From contig QZIR01000004.1 in assembly GCA_003604975.1 (NCBI GenBank), forward strand, positions 1 to 60,809: a stretch of DNA of 60,809 nt. Direction: 5' to 3'. This DNA comes from Desulforudis sp. Its GTDB lineage: Bacteria > Bacillota > Desulfotomaculia > Desulfotomaculales > Desulforudaceae. Below are positions 16,285-25,385 of this stretch, piece by piece; positions within the stretch are counted from its first letter, which is position 1; each line of letters starts with the position of its first letter. Below the pieces are notes generated by a model. That model was not told the DNA's origin. It did not search any database and worked only from the letters and a program-made list of their open reading frames with translations. The translations under genes and the position numbers were made by a program.

Positions 16285-17052
16285 CTAGCTGACGCGGTCA
16301 CGCCCGATGAGGGCCGCGCCGATAGCGCCGGCATACTGGCACAGATCCGGCACTTCCACCGGTGCACCCATCTCCCTTTCCAGGGCACGGCACACCCCCT
16401 CGTTACGGGCCACGCCTCCGGTAAACACTACCTTGGGTGGCTTTCCCATCCGGGCGGCCATTCCGGCCACCCGTCGGGCAATGGACTGGTGCAGACCCTG
16501 TACGATCCGCTCTTTCGGCACGCCTTCGGCGAGGAGTCCGACCACTTCCGATTCAGCGAATACGGTGCACATGCTGTTAATCTTAACGGGCTCCGCATCT
16601 TCGGTCATCACCCCGAGTTCATCGACTTCGCACCCCAGAGCGTTCGCCATCACCTGCAGGAACCGCCCGGTTCCTGCCGCGCACTTGTCATTCATAATGA
16701 AGTCCTCAACACGGCCGGACCCGTCGACTCTGATCACCTTGCTGTCCTGCCCGCCGATGTCAATCACCAGCGACACCCCTGCGCTGAGGTAGTGTGCGCC
16801 GCGTGCATGGCAGCTGATTTCCGTTACGCTCCGGTCGGCGAAGTCCAGGGAGACCCGGCCATAGCCGGTGGCCACCACATACCGCACCTCTTCAGCGGCA
16901 CAACCGGAACGGGCAAGCAACTCCTGGTAGGCTTCCCGCCCGGCCTGTCGCGGGCTCCAGCCCGTAGGGCATACGATCCGGTACATCTCGGTTTGATTGA
17001 GCAGAACCACTTTTGTAGCTACCGATCCAATGTCAATGCCGACCGTCAACAC
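16285..17052 (-). CDS. 2-hydroxyacyl-CoA dehydratase activase / ATP-driven reductase
   Basis: A 255-residue member of the BcrAD/BadFG/HgdC family. It has an ASKHA ATPase fold: GIDIGSVATKVVLL at the start, DIGGQDSK near 98-105, and VFTGGVARN near the end. Cys124 (NDKCAAGTGRF) and Cys162 (NSMCTVFAESE) match the two cysteines with which the homodimer holds its bridging [4Fe-4S] cluster. ATP hydrolysis lowers the potential of the electron passed to the partner. The partner here is the double-cubane protein encoded 43 bases upstream, so the pair matches a DCCP plus reductase system rather than a hydroxyglutaryl-CoA dehydratase. The start is GTG. Confidence 0.9.
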   Translation of the reverse strand: MLTVGIDIGSVATKVVLLNQTEMYRIVCPTGWSPRQAGREAYQELLARSGCAAEEVRYVVATGYGRVSLDFADRSVTEISCHARGAHYLSAGVSLVIDIGGQDSKVIRVDGSGRVEDFIMNDKCAAGTGRFLQVMANALGCEVDELGVMTEDAEPVKINSMCTVFAESEVVGLLAEGVPKERIVQGLHQSIARRVAGMAARMGKPPKVVFTGGVARNEGVCRALEREMGAPVEVPDLCQYAGAIGAALIGRDRVS

Positions 17053-17095
17053 TGCCTAAACACCTGCCCCCGCCCCGTTGTGTTTCAGCTTCCGG

Positions 17096-18256
17096 TTACT
17101 TCTGGATCATCTCCAGGAAGGCAGCGATGCGCACGTTCAAGGTTTGGACGTCGCTCTGTGAGTAGTCGGTTTCCAACTGCAGGAAGGGCAGGTCCTTCTC
17201 CTGCTTGACCAGTTCAGACACGGTATATGACTCCACGTTATAGGTATGGCAGGCCTGCCAGGTGAGGTCGATCACCCCGTCCACCTTGAAATCCCGGATC
17301 ATGTCGGAAAGCAGTTCCATCCGGCCTTTATTCGGGCTCATGCAGGAGCAGGGAATACTCAGGTACTTACGTGCCAGCGCATCCATCAGGTCCGGCGCAT
17401 CCGGGTCCGTTATCAAGCGCAGCGTCTTGTAACCGGTACAGTTCTCCAGACCCACGACCGCCCCGCCGTTTTCCTCCACCAGCCGAATCACCTTCTCACT
17501 GCCCAACCCGACTGGACAACCGGTAATCATCACCCGCGGCGTTTTCTCATCGCCAAAGGCCAGACCCTGTTCCGCCAGGGCCAGTGTCTCGTTAGTCAAC
17601 GCCTCGAGAGCCTCGATGATTTCTTCCTTGTCAATCGCAAAACCGCTCATCCAGGTCGCGGTCATCACCTTCATCCCCGAAATGACCGCCGGTACACGCT
17701 GGTTGAGGTCGTGTACCCTCCTCCGGGCTTCTGTTTCGCGGTTCTTGACGCGCATGGCCTCACGCAGCTTCTCTTCGGTGATCTCCGTCCCGAACGTTTT
17801 TTCCAGTGCGTCCTTCAGACGATACAGTTCAGACTTCCAAAGGTTTATAGAGCTATCGGTGTCCGGCATCTGGGGCAGTTGCATGACGTGTACCGGCTTG
17901 ATCTCAGACATAACCTCAAACATCTTCTTCTTCCCGTCGCAGGTGGTTTCGCCGATGATCAGGTCCGAGGCCTGAAAATACGGGCAGGTGCCCGTCGCGG
18001 CGAATCCATAAGAGGACTTGATAAGCGGGCAGAGATTACGCGGAAGAACCTGCTCCGCAGCCGCGATGGGATCCTCTTTCGTACCGCAGAGCCCAAAAGG
18101 AGCGGCACCCGCCGCAATGATCAACTCCTCAGGGCAGAAGGTACAGTATACTCCGGCAAACTTTTTCCCTTTCTCCCGGGCCTCTTTCAATCGCCCGGCG
18201 TTGGCGGTGCGCATGGTTTCAAATACTTCGAAAGACTTGATTTCCCCATTCTGCAT
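17096..18256 (-). CDS. Double-cubane-cluster-type reductase (HgdB superfamily)
   Basis: A 386-residue single-subunit member of the 2-hydroxyacyl-CoA dehydratase D superfamily (YjiM-like). Cysteine segments are visible in YCTFCPEELIIAAGA, LCPLIKSSYGF, GETTCDGKKKMFE, ITGCPVGLGSEK and IPCSCMSPNKGR. Proteins of this length and motif set, paired with one activase, include the Carboxydothermus double-cubane protein, which holds an [8Fe-9S]-type cluster and reduces small molecules such as acetylene in vitro. No acyl-CoA genes are near, which supports the double-cubane type over a true dehydratase. The natural substrate is unknown. The activase gene follows in the same operon. Confidence 0.85.
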   Translation of the reverse strand: MQNGEIKSFEVFETMRTANAGRLKEAREKGKKFAGVYCTFCPEELIIAAGAAPFGLCGTKEDPIAAAEQVLPRNLCPLIKSSYGFAATGTCPYFQASDLIIGETTCDGKKKMFEVMSEIKPVHVMQLPQMPDTDSSINLWKSELYRLKDALEKTFGTEITEEKLREAMRVKNRETEARRRVHDLNQRVPAVISGMKVMTATWMSGFAIDKEEIIEALEALTNETLALAEQGLAFGDEKTPRVMITGCPVGLGSEKVIRLVEENGGAVVGLENCTGYKTLRLITDPDAPDLMDALARKYLSIPCSCMSPNKGRMELLSDMIRDFKVDGVIDLTWQACHTYNVESYTVSELVKQEKDLPFLQLETDYSQSDVQTLNVRIAAFLEMIQK

Positions 18257-18420
18257 ATGCTAAAAAGCCCCTTTCAGTGAGGTCTAATACATGATCAATT
18301 CGATAAGATGTATTTCTCTCCTCTATGGCTCCTATAGCGTTTTGTTATATATCGCGACATGGCCTAGGAAGCCCTTGAACAGCTCCAAGGAACAAAGCAA
18401 TCTCAAGACCAAAATAATCG

Positions 18421-18448
18421 AAAACACCCCAGCTGGTTTCGCTGGGGC
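18421..18448 (-). terminator. Terminator downstream of the LysM gene
   Basis: A CCCAGC/GCTGGG stem with a seven-base loop, followed on the minus strand by GTGTTTT, about 35 bases after the LysM gene's stop. The T-run is short. Confidence 0.65.
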
Positions 18449-18480
18449 ATTTGCAATTACGACATGTGATGAGAGATGAG

Positions 18481-19122
18481 TTACCGGCTTTCCACCATGC
18501 TTGAGCCGTTCCAGACATACGACGTTTGCCCGGTTGATGAACCGACCACCAGCCGGCTCCCCTCAACCCGGACCGTACCCTGGGGAATCGGGGTGTGGAG
18601 GTGGTTCACCAGTTCCACCACCTGGTCGTTGTGCCACCCCAAGACCATGAAACAAAGGCCAGGGTTGTTTCTGGTTACCGACATGCCGCCGATTATCACC
18701 TGTTCCCGGTCATCTCCCAGCAGGCAGCATGTATCCATAAACTGCAGGGGGAGGCCGATGTCGTCACGCCGGAAGATAGTCTGCCATCCCAGTGCACAGG
18801 TAAATCGGATGACCACGATGCAGCTGATCACCCTCGTGCCTCTGACCCGGCAAATGAGTACCCGTTCGGGGATGCGCCGCCTGGTCAGACTTACGATCCT
18901 AACGGTCACCCCAGCCGCAGTGGGAATGATCCGTTCCAACACCGGCTCCGGGACCGGACAGTCTACGACCACTGTGGCCGGCAACCGGATCACCTGGCCG
19001 ACCACGAGACGGTGATGGACCGTCCTGATCGACGGGTTGATCCGCAGGACGTCGTCCACTTCCACCCTGAAACGTTGGCATATGCTAGGGAGCGTGTCTC
19101 CCACTTTGACCGTGTAATGCAT
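18481..19122 (-). CDS. LysM domain protein
   Basis: A 213-residue protein that begins directly with a LysM domain (MHYTVKVGDTLPSICQRFRVEVDDVLRINP...LVVGQVIRLP, residues 1-50), the peptidoglycan or spore-coat binding module. The remainder is beta-rich and not recognised; it has GLCFMVLGWHNDQVVELV and a C-terminal VRVEGSRLVVGSSTG. There is no signal peptide, as in spore-coat LysM proteins such as SafA or YaaH, so a spore or mother-cell role is possible but inferred. GGAGAAG precedes the ATG; a longer frame upstream is not protein-like. Confidence 0.8.
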   Translation of the reverse strand: MHYTVKVGDTLPSICQRFRVEVDDVLRINPSIRTVHHRLVVGQVIRLPATVVVDCPVPEPVLERIIPTAAGVTVRIVSLTRRRIPERVLICRVRGTRVISCIVVIRFTCALGWQTIFRRDDIGLPLQFMDTCCLLGDDREQVIIGGMSVTRNNPGLCFMVLGWHNDQVVELVNHLHTPIPQGTVRVEGSRLVVGSSTGQTSYVWNGSSMVESR

Positions 19123-19336
19123 TTGAGCACTTCTCCAATACGCGTTGTGCCCATCATATGCAATACCACGGCCGTTTGTACCATTTATTGACAAGGCGGG
19201 GGCATCGTATCAGCTTGACACTGACCATCGGGGTTTTGGACAGGAATGGGGGTAATAGGATTGATCATTTGTAAAGCTAATGTCCTGGCAGTACTGGCCA
19301 GCAGCATTTACCCAGTCGGAAATGCGGATGTAAGGC

Positions 19337-21844
19337 TTAGAGCTCGACCGCCTTAAACCAGCGCAGTCGCAGTGAATTTAGCACAACGGAAATGGAACTG
19401 AACGCCATGGCCGCGGCCGCGAGCATGGGGTTCAACAAAATACCGTACAGGGGGTAAAGCACCCCGGCCGCCACCGGAATGAGTACGATGTTATAGGCAA
19501 AGGCCCAAAAGAGATTCTGCTTGATCATCCCGATGGTGGCCTTTGATAGCTGGAGAGCGGTAACCACACCCCGCAGATCGCCGGTGATCAGCGTCACATC
19601 AGAGGCTTCAATGGCCACGTCCGTACCCGTGCCGATGGCCACCCCGACGTTCGCCTGGGCCAACGCCGGCGCGTCGTTGAGGCCGTCGCCGACCATGGCG
19701 ACGGTCTTCCCTTCCTCCTGCAGCCGTTTGACCTCCTGCGCCTTGTGTTCCGGCAACACCTCGGCCAGCACCCTTTTAATGCCCACTTTTTTAGCGATCG
19801 CTTCCGCCGTCCGGCGGTTGTCCCCCGTCATCATGATCACTTCGATACCGAGCCTTTGCAGCTCCTTAACGGCCTTGGCCGAGTTTTCCTTTAACGTGTC
19901 GGCCACCGCCACGGTACCGGTACCGCTCCCGTCAATGGCCACGAATACCGGCGTTTTCCCTTCACCGGACAGGCGTTCGGCGGTTTCTTCCAGGTCTTCG
20001 ATGGCGATCTGACGGTCGGCCATCAGCTTACGGTTTCCGATCAACACCGCGCGGCCGTCCACCCGGGCACGCACCCCGTGACCGGGAATAGCTTCAAATT
20101 CTTCAGGCTCCACCAGCGGGAGACCGCGCTCTTTAGCACCGGCAACGATAGCTTCTCCCAGCGGATGCTCCGACCGGGATTCGACGGAGGCGACCCATTT
20201 CAAGACATCATCCTCTGAGAAACCTCCCCGCAGCACTAGGTCGGTCAGTGCCGGTTTACCTTCCGTCAGGGTACCGGTCTTGTCGAACACCACCGCCTGC
20301 ACGCGATGGGCGGTCTCCAGGCTCTCCGACCCCTTGAACAGAATTCCGTTCTCGGCCCCCTTGCCGGTGCCCACCTGGATCGCCGTCGGCGTAGCCAGAC
20401 CCAGGGCGCACGGGCAAGCAATGATCAGCACCGCGATAAAGGTGGTCAGGGCAAAGATCAAGGCCGGCGGGGGACCAAAAATGAACCACAACACAAAGGT
20501 CAGAGCGGCGGTGCCCACCACCGCCGGGACGAAATAGGCGGCAACCACATCGACCAGGCGCTGGATGGGCGCTTTTGATCCCTGGGCCTCCTCAACCAGC
20601 TGGATAATCTGGGCCAGCACGGTATCGCGGCCGACCTTGGTGGCCTCAAAAGTAAAGCTGCCCGTCTTGTTGATGGTCGCACCGACCACCTCGTCCCCAA
20701 CCCCTTTTTCGACGGGGATGCTTTCGCCGGTCAGCATCGACTCGTCAACGGCCGACTGGCCGGAGGTGATGACCCCGTCCACCGGCACCCGTTCCCCGGG
20801 GCGCACGCGGATAATATCGCCTACGACAACCTCTTCAATGGGAATGTCTGCCTCATCCCCGTCCCGGATCACCCGGGCCGTCTTCGCCTGCAGGCCCATC
20901 AGCTTCCGAATTGCTTCCGACGTCTTGCCCCGGGCGCGGGCTTCCAGCAAGCGGCCCAGCACGATCAGGGTGGTGATTACGGTAGCAACGTCATAGTAGA
21001 GCTGGTACGGAAAGCCCAGCCCGGTGAGAAAGTTGGGAAACAGCGTCATGGCCGCGCTGTAGCCCCACGCCGTGGTCGTGCCCATGACCACAAGGACGTT
21101 CATATCCGCCGTGCCGTGACGCAGCGCCGCATAACCGCCGACGTAGAAGCGCCAGCCGGAACCAAACTGAACAGGTGCAGTCAGCAGTAGGAGCGCCAGA
21201 GGCGCGGTGAGGATGTACGGGGCGAATTGGCCCCAGGGCGGGTACATGTGGGGCAGGCTGCCGATCAAGACAATGGTGGTGAAAAAGGCGCCGACGGTAA
21301 AGTCCAAGGTCAACCGGCGCAGGGCACGTTCCCGGGCAACCCGTTCCCGGTCCTCGTCCGCCTGCTGCTCAAGCGCCTCCACTTGGTAACCAGTGTCGCG
21401 GACCGCTCCCTGTAAATCAGCTACGGAAACGACGGACGGGTCGTAATCCACGGTCGCCTTTTCCGTGGCAAAATTAACGTTGGCACGATGCACCCCGTCG
21501 ATACGAGAAAGGACTTCCTCCACGCGCTGGACGCAAGAAGCGCAACTCATGCCCCGGATAGGAAAGGTCACCCGCTTGCGGTCGGCCAAGGAGGCCTTGT
21601 ATCCGGCCTCGGACACCGCCTTAACAAGCTCCTGGTCCGTGACCTGGCCGGGATCATAGGTAACAGTGGCTTTCTCGGTCGCAAAGTTGACGCTGGCGTT
21701 TAGCACGCCCGGGACCCTGGATAGCGCTTGCTCGATCCGCCGGACGCAAGAGGCGCAGCTCACTCCCTCCACCTTCAGGTTCAAGGTTTTGGTGGTCAAA
21801 CCTTCATTGTCTTGTTCAGAAACGCCACCATGATCAAGTGTCAT
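19337..21844 (-). CDS. copA: Copper-exporting P1B-type ATPase
   Basis: An 835-residue P1B ATPase. Two heavy-metal-associated domains come first (residues 20-85 and 90-160), each with the CASC metal motif. Membrane helices follow, then the actuator TGES loop, the transmembrane copper site CPC (about 477-479), the phosphorylation motif [11 protein letters not shown] (Asp near 521), and the hinge [10 protein letters not shown] near 718. Helix residues YN and MAFSSISV near the end fit the Cu(I) subgroup. It exports Cu(I) from the cytoplasm. GGAGG stands before the ATG. It follows the SHOCT gene in the same operon; no CsoR or CopZ gene is in the window. Confidence 0.95.
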   Translation of the reverse strand: MTLDHGGVSEQDNEGLTTKTLNLKVEGVSCASCVRRIEQALSRVPGVLNASVNFATEKATVTYDPGQVTDQELVKAVSEAGYKASLADRKRVTFPIRGMSCASCVQRVEEVLSRIDGVHRANVNFATEKATVDYDPSVVSVADLQGAVRDTGYQVEALEQQADEDRERVARERALRRLTLDFTVGAFFTTIVLIGSLPHMYPPWGQFAPYILTAPLALLLLTAPVQFGSGWRFYVGGYAALRHGTADMNVLVVMGTTTAWGYSAAMTLFPNFLTGLGFPYQLYYDVATVITTLIVLGRLLEARARGKTSEAIRKLMGLQAKTARVIRDGDEADIPIEEVVVGDIIRVRPGERVPVDGVITSGQSAVDESMLTGESIPVEKGVGDEVVGATINKTGSFTFEATKVGRDTVLAQIIQLVEEAQGSKAPIQRLVDVVAAYFVPAVVGTAALTFVLWFIFGPPPALIFALTTFIAVLIIACPCALGLATPTAIQVGTGKGAENGILFKGSESLETAHRVQAVVFDKTGTLTEGKPALTDLVLRGGFSEDDVLKWVASVESRSEHPLGEAIVAGAKERGLPLVEPEEFEAIPGHGVRARVDGRAVLIGNRKLMADRQIAIEDLEETAERLSGEGKTPVFVAIDGSGTGTVAVADTLKENSAKAVKELQRLGIEVIMMTGDNRRTAEAIAKKVGIKRVLAEVLPEHKAQEVKRLQEEGKTVAMVGDGLNDAPALAQANVGVAIGTGTDVAIEASDVTLITGDLRGVVTALQLSKATIGMIKQNLFWAFAYNIVLIPVAAGVLYPLYGILLNPMLAAAAMAFSSISVVLNSLRLRWFKAVEL

Positions 21845-21866
21845 ACCGATGCCTCCGGTAGGGGTG

Positions 21867-22100
21867 TTAATCCTTGAGGTTTCCCTTGATACGTGCGTAC
21901 TCCTCGTCGGAGATCTCGCCCCGTTCCAGCTTCGTCTTGGCTACGGTCAGGACGTCATCCACATTATCAGATGCCGGTCCGTGGCCCGGCCGTTGCCACA
22001 GAATCCAAAGATAAAGGAGACCGCCTGCGATAATCAGGACCAGAAGCGCGTCCATCAGGAAGCCGAAAGGGCGAAAGGAGCCGCGTAGCAGGCCACCCAT
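21867..22100 (-). CDS. SHOCT-domain small membrane protein
   Basis: A 77-residue protein with one membrane helix ([20 protein letters not shown]) and a C-terminal SHOCT domain ([18 protein letters not shown]). It lies 22 bases before copA and shares its operon. Small SHOCT membrane proteins are common beside copper ATPases, where they may be copper-handling or oligomerisation partners. The ribosome binding site is weak; an internal ATG at 22055 would remove the basic N-terminus. Confidence 0.8.
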   Translation of the reverse strand: MGGLLRGSFRPFGFLMDALLVLIIAGGLLYLWILWQRPGHGPASDNVDDVLTVAKTKLERGEISDEEYARIKGNLKD

Positions 22101-22134
22101 CCCGCAACCCGAATGTTGTTTCCAGGTTTAAGCG

Positions 22135-22165
22135 ATTGTACCACGTAACTTTCACGTCCCGTAAA
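22135..22165 (-). promoter_or_regulatory. Candidate promoter and operator of the copper operon
   Basis: On the minus strand TACAAT (-10) at 22140-22135 and TTTACG at 22165-22160 are 19 bases apart. An ACGT-7-ACGT inverted repeat at 22143-22157 fills the spacer. A long spacer with a palindrome inside it fits metal-responsive regulators, but the factor is not known. Confidence 0.4.
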
Positions 22166-22413
22166 GTTTGATGATCAATAGAATATCCTGCCCACCGTAG
22201 GCGGCTCAAACTCGTACGGGACAAGTATCTTTTTCCAATCTATTTTCAGCCTACAAAGCCAAATTCCTTTTCCTAACCTTTCGGGATTACCAAATCTGAA
22301 CTGTACTTGTATAGGGTCTGTATGTCTTGGGTATCCTTCCTCTGTTGTTTTCGAACGGCCATGATGATAAGACGAAAGGCGGTAATGACGGTCTTAAAAG
22401 ACACTTTAACCAT
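22166..22413. other. Intergenic region without a recognisable gene
   Basis: About 250 bases between the copper operon promoter and the broken nifS. A frame continues from the nifS homology into this region ([13 protein letters not shown]...), but it no longer resembles a cysteine desulfurase. Nothing else was recognised. Confidence 0.4.
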
Positions 22414-22701
22414 TGGTGCGATTACCGGTTGCCGGCCCCGTTTCTGATGGGCCCAAGCCACCCCCTTGAGCGCCATGTTGTTCGACTCAGTGCCGTACGA
22501 CGTAAAGATGATCTCCTGCGGCTCGGCGCCGATCAGTTCAGCGACCTATGCCCGCGAAGTCTCCAGGGCCTCCCGCCCTTTCTCGCCCAAACCGTGAATG
22601 CTGGACGGATTACCCCAGTGTTCACGGAAGTAGGGGAGCATGCCTTCATATACTTCAGGGAGTACCAGAGCCGCCGCCATGTAGTCAAGGTAAATTATTA
22701 C
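22414..22701 (-). pseudogene. Cysteine desulfurase (NifS/IscS-like), truncated with in-frame stop
   Basis: The minus strand encodes the N-terminal quarter of a class V aminotransferase: [23 protein letters not shown], then [24 protein letters not shown], a TAG stop at 22548-22546, and [21 protein letters not shown]. Such proteins normally have Gln or similar at the stop position, so a single CAG to TAG change could explain it. Homology ends after QPVIAP, so the PLP lysine and active Cys regions are gone. It starts 27 bases after the AIR-synthase-like gene, a pairing known from other Clostridia, and was probably its operon partner. Confidence 0.8.
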
Positions 22702-22727
22702 TGTTCACCGTCCCTTAGTAAGAGTAA

Positions 22728-23798
22728 TTAAGGCTGCATGACTTTGCGATGCTCTTTCAGGGCGAGGTCGAAGGCCTGCCAAAACGGATCCACCTCCGGG
22801 TGTTCCAGCCGTTTCTCCCTTCCGCCATCCACGATGGTCATCCCCTTCTCCGGCACGGTCAGTTCACCCACCACAGATGATTTAATCCCTTTACGAGACA
22901 AGGCCTCAACAATCGCCTGGGCCTTGTGTTCCCGGCAGGCCATAATCAGCGTTCCCTCGCTGATGGCCGAATAAGGATCGATATCGAAATAACGACAGAT
23001 CTCGATCGCCGCCGGTTCAATCACGATCTGTTCCTTCTCCACCCGTAATCCCAAGCCTGCCGCCTGGGCCAGTTCATACAGGCCGCCGAGGACACCGCAC
23101 TCGGTTGCGTCGTGCATCGCACAGACTCCGTTTTCTCTTACCCCAACTGACACAGCTGTCAGGGCATCCTCAACCACGGACATCTTAAAGAACAGGTCCG
23201 CAGCCTCCGCTTGAAAATCACGACCGGATTGTCGGGCAAGGAGTTCCGGGAAAACCGTGGCCAGGATACCTGCGGCCTCGATGGCCGGTCCCTTTGTAAC
23301 AATCACCTTGTCTCCCGCCCTCGCCAACCGCGGGGTGACATATTCGTCCTCGCCGCCGATGCCAATCACCGTCGCCCCGCCGACCATCGGATAGTGACAT
23401 TCCTTGTATCGGCCGGTGTGCCCACAAATGATGGAGATATCAAGCCTGGTGCATTCACGATGAATAACATCCCAGAGAATGGTCAGCTCTTCTTCGCTAA
23501 TCTCCATCGGCAAGTTCAGATCGATCGATAAGAACCGGGGCTTTAGAGCACAAGTCACAGCGTCCGATACAAGGATATGCACAGCGAACCAGGCCGCCTT
23601 CTCCCAGCCGAACGCGGGTACCACGAAAACCGGGTCAGTGGTCAGGGACAACACTTGGTCGCCCATTTTGATTATCCCTACGTCGACACCGTTCTGCGGA
23701 CCGACCAGGATGTTGTCAGCCGGGGCTCCCAAGCGGGGATAGATCAGCTCGCTAAAAATCTCCGGTGATATCTTCCCGATAGTCGGCAATTTGGGCAT
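22728..23798 (-). CDS. AIR synthase-related protein (HypE/SelD/ThiL superfamily)
   Basis: A 356-residue member of the PurM/HypE ATP-binding superfamily: N-terminal TDPVFVVP, then the DAVTCALKPRFLSIDLNLP segment, ICGHTGRYKECHYPMVGG, KVIVTKGPAIEAAGILA, MHDATECGVLGGLYELA, and a C-terminal SEGTLIMACREHKAQ. It is closest in shape to the stand-alone AIRS-like proteins that accompany nifS-type genes in anaerobes and may activate a carboxylate or hydrogen-chalcogen compound with ATP. It is not a normal SelD (no Cys/Sec loop at the N-terminus). Its likely partner, the downstream nifS, is broken. No hyp genes are present. Confidence 0.8.
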   Translation of the reverse strand: MPKLPTIGKISPEIFSELIYPRLGAPADNILVGPQNGVDVGIIKMGDQVLSLTTDPVFVVPAFGWEKAAWFAVHILVSDAVTCALKPRFLSIDLNLPMEISEEELTILWDVIHRECTRLDISIICGHTGRYKECHYPMVGGATVIGIGGEDEYVTPRLARAGDKVIVTKGPAIEAAGILATVFPELLARQSGRDFQAEAADLFFKMSVVEDALTAVSVGVRENGVCAMHDATECGVLGGLYELAQAAGLGLRVEKEQIVIEPAAIEICRYFDIDPYSAISEGTLIMACREHKAQAIVEALSRKGIKSSVVGELTVPEKGMTIVDGGREKRLEHPEVDPFWQAFDLALKEHRKVMQP

Positions 23799-23950
23799 CC
23801 CTAATGATCTCCCTTTCTGATGGTAATTCCTTGTGCGGCCCTCTTATCGATAAATTCGACAGATTTCTTACTATTCCTGTCGGGTTAATCAAAGAGGTAG
23901 GAGAGATCAGGGCAGGCTTGTGACAAACCGCTTCCCTGTAGATGACCGAC

Positions 23951-25354
23951 CTATTTGCGCCAGAAACCGGGGTGCAGTAGGGCTAGCACCGTGAACAACT
24001 CCAGGCGGCCAACGAGCATGCAGAAAGAAAGGACTAGTTTGCCGGCCACCGGGATAGCGGCGTAGTTGGCTACCGGCCCGACCACACCCAGACCAGGACC
24101 GATGTTGCTGAGGGTGGCCACCACGGAGGTAATGGCACTAATCAGGTCAAGTCCGAGCATGCCCATCACAAGTACAGCCCCGATGAAAAGACCCAGGTAT
24201 AGGATCAGGAAGGCCTGGATGCTGTCCGTAACCTCTGGAGGGATTACCGACCGGCCGATCCGTACGGGAATTACTGCCTGCGGGTGAATCAGCTTCTGCA
24301 GTTGTCGGGTGCCCAGCTTCCACAAAACCATGATCCGGATGACTTTAATCCCGCCGCCGGTCGAACCCGCGCACGCACCGACAAACATCAGGAGCACCAG
24401 GACAAGGCGGCTTAGATCTGGCCACTGGTTAAAGTCCACGGTGGCAAAACCGGTAGAGGTAACAATGGACGCGACCTGGAACAGGGAATCTCGTACCGAT
24501 GCGCCTAGGGATGTTCCGGTGACCGAAATCAAGTTTGTGCTAATTACGGCTACCGCGACAAGTGCCACGAGGAGAAAGACCTGCGTCTCCCGATCCCTCC
24601 AGAGGACTTGGGGCTTACCCTGCATGGCTCTGATATGCAGGGCGAAATTGATGCCACAGAGCAACATGAAGAAGACGATGATCAACTCTACGGCCAGGCT
24701 GTTGTAGGCCCCAACGCTGAGGTTCCGGCTGGAGAACCCACCCGTGGCAACCGTACCAAAGGTGTGGATTACGCTGTCAAACCAAGGGAGCCCCGCAAAG
24801 CGCAGGGCCACGACTTCCAGCAGCGTGAACACGACGTAGACCTTAAAGAGCTGGCGCGAGGTCTGTGCCACACGTGGTAAAGCCTTCGTCTTGGTAGGCC
24901 CGCTAACCTCAGCCCGGTAGAACTGCATCCCGGCGATACGCAGGGAGGGGATCAGGGCTACGAGCAGGACGACCGTGCCGATCCCTCCGATCCAGTGGGT
25001 CGTGCTGCGCCATAACAGGATTCCCAGGGGCAGGGCTTCTATGTCTGTAAGGATCGAGGCCCCAGTGGTGGTAAAACCGGACATCGTCTCGAAAAAGGCG
25101 TCTATGGGGTGGGGTATGGCCCCACTTAGGACAAAAGGCAGGGAGCCAAAAACGGCCGTGAGAAACCACCCGAGGGCAGCGACGGCAAACCCCTCACGGT
25201 AGCCAATATCCTGGTAATTCACCTGTCGCCCGGCCAGGATCAAGCCAGCTAAGGCTGTAATTCCGAAGCTCACCACCAGCGCCGGAATATCCCGGCCGTG
25301 ATGGTAGAGGGCCAGTCCCAGGCACGGTAGCATACCTGCCGCCTCAACGAGCAA
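23951..25354 (-). CDS. trkH: Trk/Ktr-type potassium channel subunit TrkH
   Basis: The membrane pore of a Trk potassium uptake system. Selectivity-filter loops are visible as MSGFTTTGASIL, FGTVATGGFSS, IVTSTGFATVDF and TLSNIGPGLG, the four P-loops of the family. At least eight hydrophobic segments surround them. The stated start is TTG at 25354, but helix 1 clearly begins further upstream: the same frame from CTG at 25393 reads LNRALISKILGILLLVEAAG and has GGGAG eight bases ahead, so a CTG start overlapping the trkA stop is attractive. It is partnered with trkA, which lies directly upstream. Confidence 0.92.
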   Translation of the reverse strand: MLVEAAGMLPCLGLALYHHGRDIPALVVSFGITALAGLILAGRQVNYQDIGYREGFAVAALGWFLTAVFGSLPFVLSGAIPHPIDAFFETMSGFTTTGASILTDIEALPLGILLWRSTTHWIGGIGTVVLLVALIPSLRIAGMQFYRAEVSGPTKTKALPRVAQTSRQLFKVYVVFTLLEVVALRFAGLPWFDSVIHTFGTVATGGFSSRNLSVGAYNSLAVELIIVFFMLLCGINFALHIRAMQGKPQVLWRDRETQVFLLVALVAVAVISTNLISVTGTSLGASVRDSLFQVASIVTSTGFATVDFNQWPDLSRLVLVLLMFVGACAGSTGGGIKVIRIMVLWKLGTRQLQKLIHPQAVIPVRIGRSVIPPEVTDSIQAFLILYLGLFIGAVLVMGMLGLDLISAITSVVATLSNIGPGLGVVGPVANYAAIPVAGKLVLSFCMLVGRLELFTVLALLHPGFWRK

Positions 25355-25385
25355 TAAAATTCCCAGGATTTTGCTGATCAGCGCT

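Noticed and set aside
16285-17052. Assignment as hydroxyglutaryl-CoA dehydratase activator HgdC
   Set aside because: There is only one large-subunit-type partner and no CoA-transferase or second dehydratase subunit, which fits the double-cubane system better.
17246-18280. A 344-codon plus-strand frame opposite the double-cubane reductase
   Set aside because: It is the complement of a well-matched reductase gene, has no ribosome binding site and no protein-like pattern.
22414-22701. Selenocysteine or pyrrolysine use in the nifS-like frame
   Set aside because: The codon is TAG, not TGA, and the gene is also cut short, so simple decay explains it.
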